From Casuarius casuarius (Eukaryota; Chordata; Aves; Casuariiformes; Casuariidae), in NCBI GenBank assembly GCA_003342895.1, contig PTFA01000091.1, forward strand, positions 2,704,429-2,768,428: a DNA stretch of 64,000 bases. Reading direction: 5' to 3'. A program made the translations under genes and the position numbers. Under the pieces are notes generated by a model. It was given only the letters and a program-made list of their open reading frames with translations. It was not told the origin of the DNA and did no database searches. Below are positions 28,226 through 41,644 of this stretch, piece by piece. Numbering within the stretch: the stretch's first letter is position 1; every line of letters begins with the position of its first letter.

Positions 28226-30660
28226 TCTACCATGTCCTGGAGGTGCCACCTGAGCTCCTGGCTGCAGCGAGGGGGATGCCAGGCCAGGCAGCGAGCAGGA
28301 GAAGCACCACCCAGCTAGTCTGGAGCCCCAGAGTCCTCCACAACACCACCACAGCCAAACAAAGGCCATAAACAAGGTTTTTAGGAAACCACCTTTTTCC
28401 TCAGGAGGATGAAACCACTCAGCGGCACAAACACATAGCAAATCAGATGCACCTGAAAACCCCAGACAGAGCTTTGCATATCATCCAAAACCATTCCAAA
28501 CAGCTACTTTTGAGGGCCTACCCTCTTGCTTAGAATAAAAAGGAGAAGAACAATAATAAAAAATATAAAATAAACGAAAACTTACCAGCTAGAAGAAACA
28601 TGAGCCTATAGGAAACAGCTAGCAACCAGCCACCCCAGCAGCAACACCCTTTCTCCCCTGCCTGCTTCACCTTAAAGGGCCAGAGAACAGGTAAATAGGG
28701 AAATGCAACTCAGGCTGAATGCGAAGACAGAAAGGAAAACAGTAAAATCCTAAACCTGGTAGATTTTCATTTCCCTGCACTTTGTGAGAGTAGAAATTAC
28801 TACCACTGTGATGAGAGGAAGTACTTTGCTTGCGAGTACAAGACAAGGTGAAGTATGATAGATGGCCGGACAAATCTGCCTAACGTTAGTGGAGGAGCAA
28901 GACTTTATAATAACGGAGGATGTTGGTAAAGACAATCCTGGAGATATTTTCCTATCTGATGCTTGTTATTTTAGTATTTAGGTAAATACATGCAGACCCT
29001 GCTCTGATCTATTGAGGTCTCGCACTGATGCTGGAGTTGGAGCTGGGATTTGTTATTGGCACTGTCATGGCCTGGGCTCAGTAAATCTCCCAAAGGAGAT
29101 TCAGACTTTGTCATCCATGAGAACAGTTTAGCGTTCAGTCCTGTCCAGGCGGACGTGCCCTCCTGTCTTCCTAGTGGAGGTTGTGCTTTAACNCCTGGAC
29201 AAAACACTTCAGAAAATTTTCAGAAGCGAGGCAAGTTTCCTTCCTCCTAGGTGTCAAGCCAGGGCTTGACAGGTTGGAATATGTGACATAAATTCATCCC
29301 TGCTCCATGTCCAGTTCATTTTCGGTACTCTGCGGACTACAGGAGACCCGCTGCCTGCCCTTGCCTTCTCCCCATGCTAAAGATAAGAGGATGCAGGAAA
29401 GCGGAGGCAAAACTACCAGAACTATTATCTTTTTAATGATCTGGAGAAAGATTTAAACTGTTGAAATGCTCCCATTGTTAATCAGGTGATTCATCCCTTA
29501 CCCACCAGCACGTTAAATTGCAAGGGGATTTTTTCCTACCCTGCCTTTACGCTCAATCCAATGACCTGAGAGTCTTCCCGAGTAGATGTAATCCCCAGGT
29601 ACAAGAGTGCGAGCGGTTGCTCTCAGCAGGATCTGTCCGTGACTCTATTTCACAGCACTGACATGTCACCAGAACATAGTTCTCTGCAAAGGGAACTAAG
29701 TGAAGGAAACCACCAAGAATTTGGCTCCACATTATCACCCAAATCACTAGTAAATTATCTNTTTTGTTATAAGAAAGGAGTACTTGGAGCAAAGAAAGAC
29801 AGGGAAATTCATCCAAACCCCTTGATCTGAATCCCCTTTGGGCACAATAAAAATATGTTCTGGCTTTCTATTCCTTTATAGATTGTAGGCAATGAAAGCT
29901 TCAAGTTCACCCATCCTCCACAGTGCTTGGCTTCAGTCAGCATAGATGGTATCTGGGGCTTTTGGAAAAAAATTAAAAGGGTTGGAAGATGTCTACGGCT
30001 CTGACACAATTATTTATGGGCCTTCAATGAGTGTTAACTGGAAAAATAATCAAGAGTGGGAACTGAGGGGAAAAATGAGACAACAAAGCTCAAAAAGCTT
30101 CTTTTTGCTAATGCAAACCCCCACAAAATTACGGGGCTTCTGACATTCTGTAGGTGTCTGCAGAGTTCACTGCAAGATCACTGCGAGAGCTTAACGCACG
30201 AAAGGAGATGGGGACAATATCTGCCCAAAGGAGATCTCATACAAAAAAGATTTTGGTCACATCTGGAGGAGCAGCAGTTCCTTGAGGCAGCCTGGCTTAA
30301 AGCCATGAGTGTGCATGTGTACAAACTTNGACTTTCAGTTCACAGACACTTATAGTCTGAAATGACAGAAACAGGTTTATCAGCTAAAGAACTGAAACTA
30401 CTACTTTTACATCTGTCTTCTTCTGCTCTGCAAGAGAACAGCTTGGGAGAAGACTGATCCACTGATCCCCTGTTTTGGGATAGTCACAGGTTTTGGTCAG
30501 GCCAACATTATTTCTGCTAAAAAGCAAAATTCCCTAACGTGCAGAGAGCCTCCACGATGCTGTGCTCAGGGAAGGTCCAACCAGAACAGGGCTTAAGTGG
30601 GATAGATCCAGCCCTGAGTTGGTCTTCTCCCCAGAGACAAACCTACCCATGGAAAGAAGA
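28226..30660. other. Intergenic sequence, no gene seen
   Basis: AT-leaning non-coding DNA. No coding exon, RNA gene or clear repeat was recognised. Confidence 0.5.
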
Positions 30661-30664
30661 GCAT

Positions 30665-30785
30665 CCAGAACAGTAGAAGTCATCTTCCCATGGTCACACA
30701 GCAGATTGGTGGTGGAGGAACAATTAAAAAAACCGATACATGGTCTCTGCTCCAACACCCCTTTGGTGACTTGTTGATTCCCAGA
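30665..30785 (-). repeat. MIR-like fragment, inverted
   Basis: The stretch cccatggtcacacagcagat followed by tggtggtggaggaac matches the reverse complement of the MIR core pattern. Flanks are poorly preserved, so the ends are approximate. Confidence 0.5.
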
Positions 30786-31187
30786 CGAACTTGCTCTGAG
30801 ACCCTGGGGGAGCGCACAGAGCCGCGCGGCTGAGCACCGATTACAGCTCAGAGCAAGGTAGCNTGACAACAGCCGAAATTACTACAGACAGGATCCTCAG
30901 AGCCTACAAAGGAGTGGGACTGACAGTCCTTCCAGAAAACTGAAAAGGCTTTGGCANGATAAATAAACAGTAGTTATCCACTTCTTGGGAGAGACTTAAA
31001 CTGGTTTCAAGAGTTTTCTCATGGTTCCACAAACAACTGTCTTTATCCATAGCTCATCTCTGTGTCAGATTGAGATTTCTTGTCTCCCCCCACAACATGT
31101 TGAAAGAAAAAGTGAAAAGGTTACACATTTATCTTATTTCTTTGTCTCCCAGGACTTGTCTTTACTTTTCTCCTATTTCCTTAATGC

Positions 31188-31232
31188 AGGGGGAGAGAGG
31201 GAGAGAGAGAGAAAAAGGAAACAAAAAAGTTC
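31188..31232. repeat. Purine-rich (GA)n low-complexity tract
   Basis: A run of gagag and gggaga units followed by A-rich purines. Confidence 0.8.
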
Positions 31233-31839
31233 TCCATGGAGAATTCAATTCAGCAGAATTACACTGCTCTTACGTCCGCTCCGAGGCTCTCTCCCACGCA
31301 CAGCCTGTGGCTTCCAGCACAATATCTGCGCAGCCCCAGCACTGTGTCAGCTTTGATAAGAGCCCCTGTGTAATCAGTGCAGTACCAGTTATCCGGCTAC
31401 AATATTGTACGATTTCCTCTTGTGGCTTCTTCATTCCTGTTTATAATTAAAGTAGGACTTCTTGCCATGCCAAAGGCTATATAAAAATAAGTAATAAGTA
31501 ATAAAGTGATGGCACGTATCCAAGAGCTCACTGCTGCCATTCTTATTCTTGCAACACAGTAATATACAGTAGTGGTTAATAGCATTAAGGTTTGGGGGTT
31601 TGATTAGACCGTTTGTAGCAGTTATAGGAGGATGCAGCTAGCCTAGGTGAAGANAAGGGCTGATGTGGTTTAGGATTACTGCATATTTAGCCTTTATATT
31701 TAGAAAACAGGTTGGATGATTTGCTGGGCTTTCTTCACAGCATTGTGTTCACTCCGCTACAATCAAGTTGGCCTAAAGTCATAGCAGGGCAGGTGGTTAG
31801 AAGCTCAGCCCTGGAGCCAGAACTTGTTCCATCCATTAA

Positions 31840-32065
31840 AATTATTTGTGTTGGATAATTAGCACAAGCGCTATGGAAATCGTGGCCCCATTGTGTAAAT
31901 ACATATGGTGCCCCCAAGAGCTTGAGATTTAAATAGACCGGAGAGACAATGGGCAAATTAGCAAGTGCTACACAACAGGTCATCGAGAGCCAGGAGTCCC
32001 ACCCCAACTTCCCATTTTCCAGGACAAAGTGTTCTCCTCGTTAGACCACACAACTTCAAAATGCT
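31840..32065 (-). repeat. MIR/CORE-SINE-like element, inverted
   Basis: The plus strand reads attatttgtgttg, then ggccccattgtg, then gcccccaagagcttgag, then gagacaatggg, and finally gagccaggagtccc and gttagaccac. That is the reverse complement of the SINE tail and body of the same family as the copies at 26.5 and 51.7 kb. Divergence is high. Confidence 0.6.
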
Positions 32066-32430
32066 CCAAATCACAACCCCATGCTTAAAAATTCTTTATC
32101 TCCCTCCAAGTGCCTTGGGTCCCTGACCCTTAATCAAAGGGACATAGGGATAAGGAGAAGGTCTCCTGTGTCAGTATTTTTCATTTTTCTGCTAGTGTGA
32201 GAAGCTGTATCTTAAAATGGCCTTCNAAAAACCAAACAATCTTGCTTCGTTGCATGTGGGAGACAAATTCTCTTCTAACCATGTGTATTTGTGGGGCATA
32301 ACTATTGAGCAATGCACTGTTACTTATTCTTTGTTCTTCTGACGGCTCTGTGAAATCGGCACGCTGTTGGGATAGGGACTGCAGAGTCCCAGGCTGTCGC
32401 TTCTCCAGTGACCTTGCAGGTGTTGCCATT

Positions 32431-32565
32431 TGGCAGGTGAGGCTCTAAGAAGCAAGGAGAACAAAGGTCTCAAGTCATGCAGGATGTCTATGGAAGAGAA
32501 AGGAATTGATCCTGGATTACCTAAACCATCAGCTAGGACCATAACCTCAGGACCATTTGATTGCA
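32431..32565 (-). repeat. MIR/CORE-SINE-like element, inverted
   Basis: The plus strand reads tggcaggtgaggctctaaga, then ggtctcaagtcatgcagga, then gaaaggaattgatcctgga, collinear with the reverse complement of the MIR core and 5' region. Confidence 0.6.
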
Positions 32566-35500
32566 TTCAACATCCCTGCGCTGGTAAGAAAATCAAACTG
32601 AGGACAGAAACAGCGCAGGACTAATCCAAGAAGTACTAAATAAGTATTTAAAAGCACTTAAAAATTCAGAGTGATTTCTTTGCCTGTCTCCAACACTTTT
32701 TATCCGCTGATCTCACTGGGATGAACTCGCTTAGGGAGCTGCACAGGTTCCCAAACAAAGGCTCCTACCCATTCCNGATTTGCACATGAAAAACATTGCT
32801 CCCTGTCGCTCTGAGTCACTCCTTGGCTGCCAAGCCAAGCCTAACCAAACCAAACCAACAGCTTGGGAGAAGGTTCCTGGCCTTTGATGTCTTTGGCTTG
32901 AAACAGTCTTCCCCTTTCGTACACCTGAGAAAACATTCTGCAAAGAACCTCCTTCTCTTTCACTTTGCTGCGGCCTTTCACACTTTCTAACTTAATCTGT
33001 GTTCCTTAATGAGAATGTAAATATGGTGCTGCTGTGTAACTAGGAAAGTCTCAAAATACTTAATGAAGATGGACCAATTAATCCAACACGAGGCAGAGAA
33101 GCATGCAGAGCCATTCTAATGTGTGCTGCAGGCATCACCCAGGCTACTGAGAGCACCTCAGATTTGGCCCATCTTGGCTGCACGTCAGTGTCCTCCTCTC
33201 TTGAAGGCTCATTTAATTTGAGCAACTCATCTAGAATTTGGGGTGTGGAACACAGCCAGAAAACAAATCATTTTCACATTCCCTTGCATATNTTTCATAT
33301 GGTCACCACAAAAAGGTACTTTCTAGGTACCTTTCCTTATTAGAAGGAATTACAGTCATCTGGGGTGAACAGCAGGCAGAAAGGACTGGATGAGTCTGGT
33401 AGCAGCCTGGATCATGCCTTTAGGATGTCTCTTTTTATTACCCCTATTATCCCTCTACTTCTGGGTTTTGAAGGCAGAGTATCAGGTTGCTTAGAAAAGT
33501 TTCCGTCATTAGGCCTGATTTTCTACTCATTTAGGAAGACACAATGCTGAAATTGTTGAAGCTACACTTATGCAAATCCTTCTGGAAGCTCAATTCAAAG
33601 CCCGCTGTGGTCGAGGCCTCCTCCACTGAAGGGCACTGACTTCACCCTGTGTTAGACCAGAAGCGTGATGAGGATCACTGCCCTGGCTTTCCCTTAAAGG
33701 AGTCTGAAGTCCCATTTAGCAGCTTGTTCACTCCCCTCATTTCATCCTGGTGTTTACGTGCACAGAAAGCGCTCAGCACCTCACCAGTGAACCCCTTCCT
33801 CCTCAGCACAGCCTGGAGTTAGGGGCTGTCCTTTCCTGTCCCTGGCAGAGCTCATGGNGAAGCTGTAAGTACAGCCTGTTTCTAATTTCCACACATCAAG
33901 CGAGACTTGCTGCTCCAGTGTATCCAGCTTGGATAAGATAGATGAGAAGATAGATGTTAGCCACAGACCCTCCTTCTTGTGGTTTCCCAAATGTTTTGGT
34001 TCTTCCCCCCACCACAGATGCAAAATTATTCTGGAGATATGGAAATCTGCAGTGCAAGCTTGTTAAAATACCAGTTGGTTTTTGGTGGTGATGGTGGTAG
34101 AGCAGAACCGATCCTTACAGGCCTGACTGAAGCTTTACCAGCGCAAGCCTGCCGCAAATATGCAGTCAGCCGCCTTCCTATGAATGTGATCTAAACAAGA
34201 GTGGACATGTGGATCCAGCCACCGAATGCCCCAGCCAAACAGAGGACTTATTCACTGGTAAATCACAAGCAGAAGTTACATACTTGGTTCCCCGGTTCTC
34301 ATTTGTGTTTACTCTCCACTTCTCTCCCAGCCATAGCCTAGGCAACGGACGGGTCCAAACCTCACTGCAACGAACAGGAATCATTCTGCTGATTTCACTG
34401 GCCTTTGCGTTAGGACACAGTGGTTTTTTAACCAGCTGTTTTATTCTGTTTCCCATCTTAGCCTTAAGAATTCAGTAAATCCTCCAAAGAGCTTGTTTTA
34501 ATGAAAATAATGACCCAAAGCTCCATGCAGGATTTATCTATTATATGGATTTCTACAGGCCATAGCACCATGGCATCTAACATGCCAGTCTTTTACCATA
34601 TCTATCCTCACATCACCCCAGACTAAAGCATAGAGGCTAAGAACCCCCTGCTGCCTGGAATTGCCTCCAAGACAATTGTTTGAGCCCAAATTTGCTACTT
34701 ATCCTCCTTGCTTACCTGCTGATCACCTTCAGACATGCTCTGGGGTGGTCAGGAGCTATCCCTGAGTGGAAAAGCATCAGGCATACCTTTGTACAGGTCC
34801 CCAAACTCTTCTTGTGGTTATGACGAGCTGGATGGGAGTGTGGTCACATCCTGGCCTCTTGCAGACACTCAGAGTTTAGCCCTTCCTAAGTGTATCAAGG
34901 ATGCATGGAGCACAGTTATCACAAGGCTAACTGCCAGCAAAGACAGAGAGCATGTGGGCTGTTGGAGNTGGGATGCAGAAAGCCTGTCCTGAGCTTTCTG
35001 CTGCCACTACAATTTATACGTACCAAAGAGCCTTGGTAGACAGGAGTCCGACGACATTTCTCTGTTCGCAACGAGGAGCAGAAATACTGCAGAGCTGTAG
35101 AAGTACGTCTAACAGGCCAGGCTCTGCAAGAGAACGGGGTGGAAGCTCTGTTAGGCCAAGCTACAGTCTGGCCCTAGGCATTTTGAGTCATGCAAAGGTA
35201 AAGTCATGCACTTTTCTTTTTGTCTGTGTTCCTTTAAGTCCCATACCAGTTGTGCAGATAAAGAAGATTTATGGAACATTTCACTATTAATATCACTCAT
35301 CTCATATTCCAAGAGATTATGCTGTGTTATCTTAAGCCTGCTTTCATACCTGATAACTACGTCTTTCAAACAGATGAACTAATGAAAAGGCTGAGGCTGA
35401 TGGATATGTGCAGTGGGTAGGTGACTGGGTCAGAGAAGTGTAGAAAAAGCAATAATGCCAGAGCACAGGCTGCAATTTTGTACTTTGGTTCAAAAAGAGA

Positions 35501-38500
35501 CAAATTTTGTTCAAAAATATGGCATTGCCTGGAACAAGAAGAACAAACAGGGGTCTGTCAGCCCTTGTACTACTTAGGGACAGGATTTCAGAAAGATTAG
35601 AGGCTAGATTCTCTTTATCATGAAATGCCTTTAACATCCCTCTGACTCCAACAGCTAAGTTTTCAGAGATCATAAAATCAAGTGTTACTGGTCAGACCAT
35701 AACTGAGTGATTATGGAGCAGGACTATCTGTTCTGGGCCTTGTGCAAAAACGAATAAAATCTGAACACCTGCTATATTTAGCTCTGACCACAATCAGTCT
35801 AGGTATTTTATGCAGCAAACATCACATCTTGCTCTAGCACTGCAATACTTATCCTAAACTGAGAGTAGGATGAAAGAGCACATAGACAAATCCGACTCTT
35901 CAACACAAGTGAGGTGAGTTAGAAAGGCCTGTTTTTAATTCTTTTGTTATTAAACATGAAGCAAAGTGCCACTTACATATCATACAGATGGAAATGAATT
36001 AAACATGCTTCCTCCAGCACGATAATAAAAGAATCTAAAATACAACAAGGTCCTATCTTAACAAGAGACTTCATGTTCCATGTGCAACATTAAAAATTAC
36101 TTCAAGTGACAGAACGTCAAAGTGGTATTAATTTCATGAGTTCAAATGATATTCGATAGAGAAAGCATCCATGTTCTAACACATCAGAAGTCTTTATATA
36201 GTGTCTCCTATGGGAAAAGTCTCATATAAAAAGAAACCTAGCTGTGTCTGGCTTTTATTATTTATTGAACAATACTCCATTGATTCACAGATCCTCTCCA
36301 GACAGCTCATAAACAGGGCCTGTAGTGCAAAGTTTAGACAAGGACAATGATTTCTGAACTCAGCCATGACAGAAAGCTCTGTGATTACCCACACGGGAAG
36401 GAATGGAAAGTGCTGGAGTTCATAAGAGAGAAATGCAAGAAATGCAAACATATCTTCCTGCAGAAGAAAGTCAGGTTCCTATGAAAGCTGCAGTTTCATG
36501 TCTTTTTTCTTCTGTAGTATGCTTTTCCGTACACTTGCTGCAGAAGTGTTTCTCCTGAGTTCGTTAACCCTCTTAGTTGTTCCAAAACTTCTTGTCCCAA
36601 TGAACACCCAGCAGATTTCTTTTGGACCAGCACATGTTTTTCTCAGGCCTTTAGCTGAAAGCCCTACCTCCTTCGGGGTTCATGCAGTTTGAGATTTACT
36701 ATTTCATGTAAAAAAGGCCATGGTTAGACCAAGGCTACCTAGGCCAGCCTCCCTTCTGCCTTTGGCCCATAGTGCTAGAGAAAGTTTAAAATGGTCTTTC
36801 TGCCAGAGTGTCTGCCTAGCAGTGTGTGGCACTAGCTCAAATGAGAGCAGAGTGTGAACACGACAAAGTCAATGGCATTGAAGGCATCTTAAAAATCCCC
36901 CCTCTCCTCCTGGGATACGCAGCGGGGCTAGCTGCACTTCCCTTGCTCATAGGGGCTTTAAGAAGAAAACTGTCCCAAAGAGGTGCTCAGATATGGGGTT
37001 CCCACAGATACCATGTAAAATCTCTTAAATTGGCTCACTTCCCTGGAAGCCAGTCCAGCTCCTCAAACCGATGGAACGACTTTAGTGGCAGTCAGATCTC
37101 CTTATATCCAGCTGTTAAATCATTTAGAGGCAGCTAAAGCTACATTCAATTCTCTCCCATTACCGTCACTTCCCACGTAAGCAACTGCTGTAGCTGTCTC
37201 TCTTTCCAGTGGAGGGAGAGGTGGGGTCCGTGGGATCATGTTCTCACAGGAGAATCTCGGTATTAAAACATCATCCACCCTACGAAAAGGATTGAGAACC
37301 CCTTGGCCTCTGTGAACCCTGAAGGAGCGTTTCCAGCGTGGCCGGAGTGGCTCCCGCTGTTATTGCAGGCAGTCCTGCTCGACCCTGGCTCTCGTTCTTG
37401 TTGATGATTGTCATTTCTAATCTTTTGGCAACACACACATTCCAAAAAAAAAGTTTCTCTGAGTTGGCTGCATCTCAGCTTCCTGGCTTGAGGGATGAAC
37501 TGCTCTGCCCCAGATCCAGCTCTTCTTAATATCCAAAATATGCTGCAATAAAGGTCATTGGAAGGGAGTGGGCTAATTCAAGGCACAGTTGTCTCAGACT
37601 TAAAGAAAATGAGCCTGACGAACTAGCACCTATTTTCCACCTGATGAACAGTATCCTAAGTTTGTGGCAATACTACAGTCCCACTGGGATTTCCGTACAG
37701 AGATCTCATAAGCTTAATGACATATAACTTACAGGTTGTAATTAAGACAACATTGCAATTCTTTCTATGCCACTGATACTTTCTGCCTGGCTTTCTATTC
37801 CAGACTGCATCCCTCACTCTCTGGTGTCACCTGGCAGGGACACCTTCTCNGCTGGCGTGAATGAGCACAGATCCATTGACTCTCACAGAGTTACAGACAC
37901 TGGCTGACGAACAGCTCGTTCAAATGGAAGCTCCTGCATGGTAAGACATAAAGCAGAGAGGGACTGAGAGGAATTTCGTTTAGTTAAATTGCTGCATAAA
38001 TTTCCTTACTCTGGCCTGGGCTCCTAATTAGAAGCAAGTCGTTTATAAGACACGGAGAAGCCTGCTCTTCATTTTCAAACCAGTCAGNGTTATACCCTTA
38101 GACGTTAGACTTTGAAAATACATTTAGAATCTGCAGGAACTTCATTTCATGCCCTGACAAATCTAGAATAGACTGTTATAAACCCTTCAGGGCCAAAGAT
38201 TTCTTTCGTACCAAGTAATAATGCCAGTATGTAATGATATTCAAATCCAGAACATCTATTTCACTGCCTGCCAAATGTAAAATGGACTGTGATCATATCT
38301 GTAATTGATGCAATTACGAAAACTTCCTAGTTAACCACTCTTTTAGCATTATTGTGCCTGCCTTTTGAAAAGGTTTATCTTTCCATCACGGGGTTCAAAA
38401 TATTCTGGTTTCTCAGCTCCNAACTGTAATACTGAATCCTACCAGGGTCTCTAGAATTCACTTGAGCATCTGGGTTGTGTTTGGGTTTTGGCTTTCCTTA

Positions 38501-41190
38501 ACAGAATAGCAAATAGCAGCTGGGAAGAGAATGAAAATCACTGGGACTCATCTCTTTCTTCTAGACAATGAGGTTACATAATAAAACAGGAGAAATCAGT
38601 GTGATTTAGCAGGCAAATTAAGAGAAGTAGAAAATCAGATTTACTGCTAAAAATTATGCAGAGGGCCAGATGCAGATGTAACAAAAATAGTGACGTATGT
38701 GGTGTCAGGCATTTGCGTCCATTCACTGACTTTGCTCTGCTGATGCACTTCAGCCAAAGATCTCACCCATCATTGCTAATTCGTTGCTACTTATTAACAC
38801 TGAGCCTGAGTTTAGCTCAGAGGATTTCACACCAGCCTAGCAGAGACAGTCGCATTCTGCTTGCTTTTCTGCTCTCCTAACTGGAGACAGGAGCAGGGGA
38901 GGTTGACTCCACTGCAGCTAATGCAGCTGCAGCAGTACCAAATCCACGTATACGAGAGAAGATGTGTCCTGTTAACTTTGTGAGCTGTCCCCGATAGACG
39001 CACTGAGCAGGAGGAAAGGTCTGGGCCCTTTCTCAGCAATGCATGGCTGGTGCAAAGCTACATGTCGAGTAAAGCAATGCAGTAAAAGCCAACAGGTGAA
39101 TAAGATGACGAGAAGAGGATAAAACCCCGCAGCGCTCTCTTAAGAGACACATCCCTTGTTTTTCTATTTGGTGCCATCCATGACCGCGCAGGGCCTGTGC
39201 CCCTTTCCCCGCTCCAGAGGACAGCCTCTCTCTGCCTCTCCTGTCCCACTCAGATGCAGCGAGAGAAGCCTAGGAAAGAAATCAAAACCAATGAGAAGAG
39301 GAGGGAGAAACTTCCCTGCTGCAGCAAGGAGATATTTTCTAGTTTGGTAAATGCTGTCCTTTCTGGAGAAAAAAGCTGTCTTCCTGCATATTCCCAAGCA
39401 GAGAATTCATCCATAGAGCTNTTACTTTTAAGAAGCTGTGGACAGACTATTATGGTTCCTGCCCAAATATAATCTCTGGAAGGATCATCTTCCAATATGT
39501 GGGATTAAACCTAGAGTGCTTTTATGCTGCAACAACATAAATATCTAGGATGTAACTAGAATGGGTCTACGTTTTCTATTCTCACATCTATGTAATTATC
39601 TTGATAAGAGACAATTTCCAACGAGACTGGAAATGGAGCATTTTTTTCTAAAGATTTCCTCTCAAAAGGCAAAAGAACAGATTGAGAAACCAAATGTTTA
39701 AAAGGTACACAGTTAGCTGCACTCCTTTCAGATTCAAGGAGAAATATATCCCCATAGTTAAAACAGCCAGTCATTACCCAGCCTCCCTGAGTCAGAACAC
39801 CAGCTGGGGGAAAAGAGCCTCTTCCAGCAGCTCCCGAAGCACGCGAGGTCCCGGGGAGCGTCCGACCGCCGCCCCAGCCATCCCACGGGAACAGGGGCGC
39901 GAGGATTGCCGCCGGAGAACAAGCTGCATCGCCAGACTGCAGGAGAAACGCAAGCCTGTAAAGACAGATTTGACACAAAACTGGTCTTTAATTTGGGGGA
40001 TCTGACATGCTGCAGTTACTGTAGGTGGGAGACACTGTCTAAAAGCTGATCTGGCAAGCACATGCCGGGAACACTTCCCGTGAGAGCATTCAGAGCCCGG
40101 CGCGCAGGTACGAGTGAGCGTGTGTGGTCTCTACCTCCCCTCCCCGGTTTTATGACACATTTTAAGCCACCTTCACAGACGATTTCTACACAAAAGGGCT
40201 GTTCCAGTGGTGACTGTGACACCTCCAGACAGAAATATTTCTATCCCAGCAAGGAGAACTTGCCGTCCTGCTTGCTCCTGTTTTCTGTTACTCATCTAAG
40301 CATTTGTTGCTCTCTTTGCACAGTTTAAATCAGTTTATACTTTACCCAGCTATTTTAATACACCGAGGTGTAATCCTGCTTCGAGTGGTATCCATGGCAA
40401 AACTCCAGTTCCATTAGGTGAAATATACATTTATGCAGAGAGCTTAAATNAATCATTTAAAGCTACAAAAAAAGGAGATAATGAGGACATACAGGGCTTG
40501 TGTTGGCTAGCTGGTTTTAATCCTTTCAGTGTAGAAAGGATAATACGTAATGGGAATTTTTCATTTAGTTTTTTGAAGCTTTGAAAAATGCTGGAATATT
40601 GATGCTATTAATGCTGTTTCACAGTCCAGAAAGAGTCATCCGTTTTTACTGCTGAAATAAAATAATCTGCTTTGAAAGGAAGCTATATTTAGGGGCATAA
40701 TCTGGTATAAGGACTTAAGCTCTCACCTAACAAGGGAGTCTGTGAAGGAAAGTCCCTGAAGGTAGGTTATTTCAGAGCTGTTCCCTGCAGAAGGCACTTT
40801 CTTTTGAAGCAGCTGGTACCAGCCGTTACAGGAGACAGCTCCAGAGAGCAATGGGGCTACCGAACCAGCGTGGCCCTTCTTCTTTTCTATTTATACATCT
40901 ATCTGCCTTGGCAGCCCTTGAGAGGCTGAAGGACTCTGCTCGCATGCATCACCCTGTAAGACGAAGGCTTGGCGCCGCTCACACGGGAATCTGCTCCAGG
41001 GGCTTGAGTGTGCCGAGCGCTTGCCACGAAGCCTCTGCCATCCTAAACGTCCTGCAATAACCAAACTTTCCATGGAAGGCTTCTGCGAGTGAACCTTTCT
41101 CAGGCACTGAACCCAGTGCCCTCCCCAGAAGAATGGCTTTTATGGGCACTGCTCCTTTCACCTTCAGGACTGTGTATTTGGAGATATAGC
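32566..41190. other. Intergenic sequence, no gene seen
   Basis: About 8.6 kb of CpG-poor non-coding DNA with only short, unrecognised open frames. A small GC-rich patch is at about 39,790-39,930. No RNA gene or well-preserved repeat recognised. Confidence 0.5.
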
Positions 41191-41570
41191 AAGTTAAGAA
41201 TTTCCTTATTGCATATTAATGCCCTTTAATGTGCTTTGAACCTTTTCATTTTAATTACATTAGTTGCCATTCTATTTAAAGTTCCTACAATCTGGTTACT
41301 CTTATTCAAATCAGGTTTCCGATTCTCCACACTTAGCTGCTGTTTTTCCGCTTTGCTAAATGCAGAGCTCTTTTTCCTGCGACCTTAAAATCAGCATTAG
41401 CACCTTGCAGAGGACAAATATGAAGAGACGACCCCCCTTCTTGGCAACAATAGGACCTGATCTTGTTCCCACTTGAGTAGAGCAGGCGCAAAAATGATGA
41501 TTTNTCCCTAATGCACTTTTAAATTTTATTTTCATTTTCCTACTACATAGTCACACCCCCTTCTGGAATG
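41191..41570. other. AT-rich non-coding block, possible regulatory DNA
   Basis: Contains gcatattaatgccc, tttaatgtgctttg and attttaattacatta, a dense set of TAAT cores within about 100 bp (41,211-41,265). No gene seen. Confidence 0.3.
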
Positions 41571-41644
41571 GGGAAACTGAGGCAAGGATAAATCAATATG
41601 CCAGTGGGAGCTAGAGCAGTGATTTATTCTTGCCTCAGTTTCCC
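41571..41644. repeat. 25-bp stem hairpin, pre-miRNA-sized
   Basis: Arms 41,571-41,595 and 41,620-41,644 are reverse complements except one position that forms a G-T (G-U) pair; the loop is 24 nt. Both arms carry the MIR-like ctgaggca/tgcctcag motif, so the hairpin may come from two MIR 3' ends in opposite orientation. Its size and single wobble also fit a small-RNA precursor; no transcription evidence is available. Confidence 0.85.
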
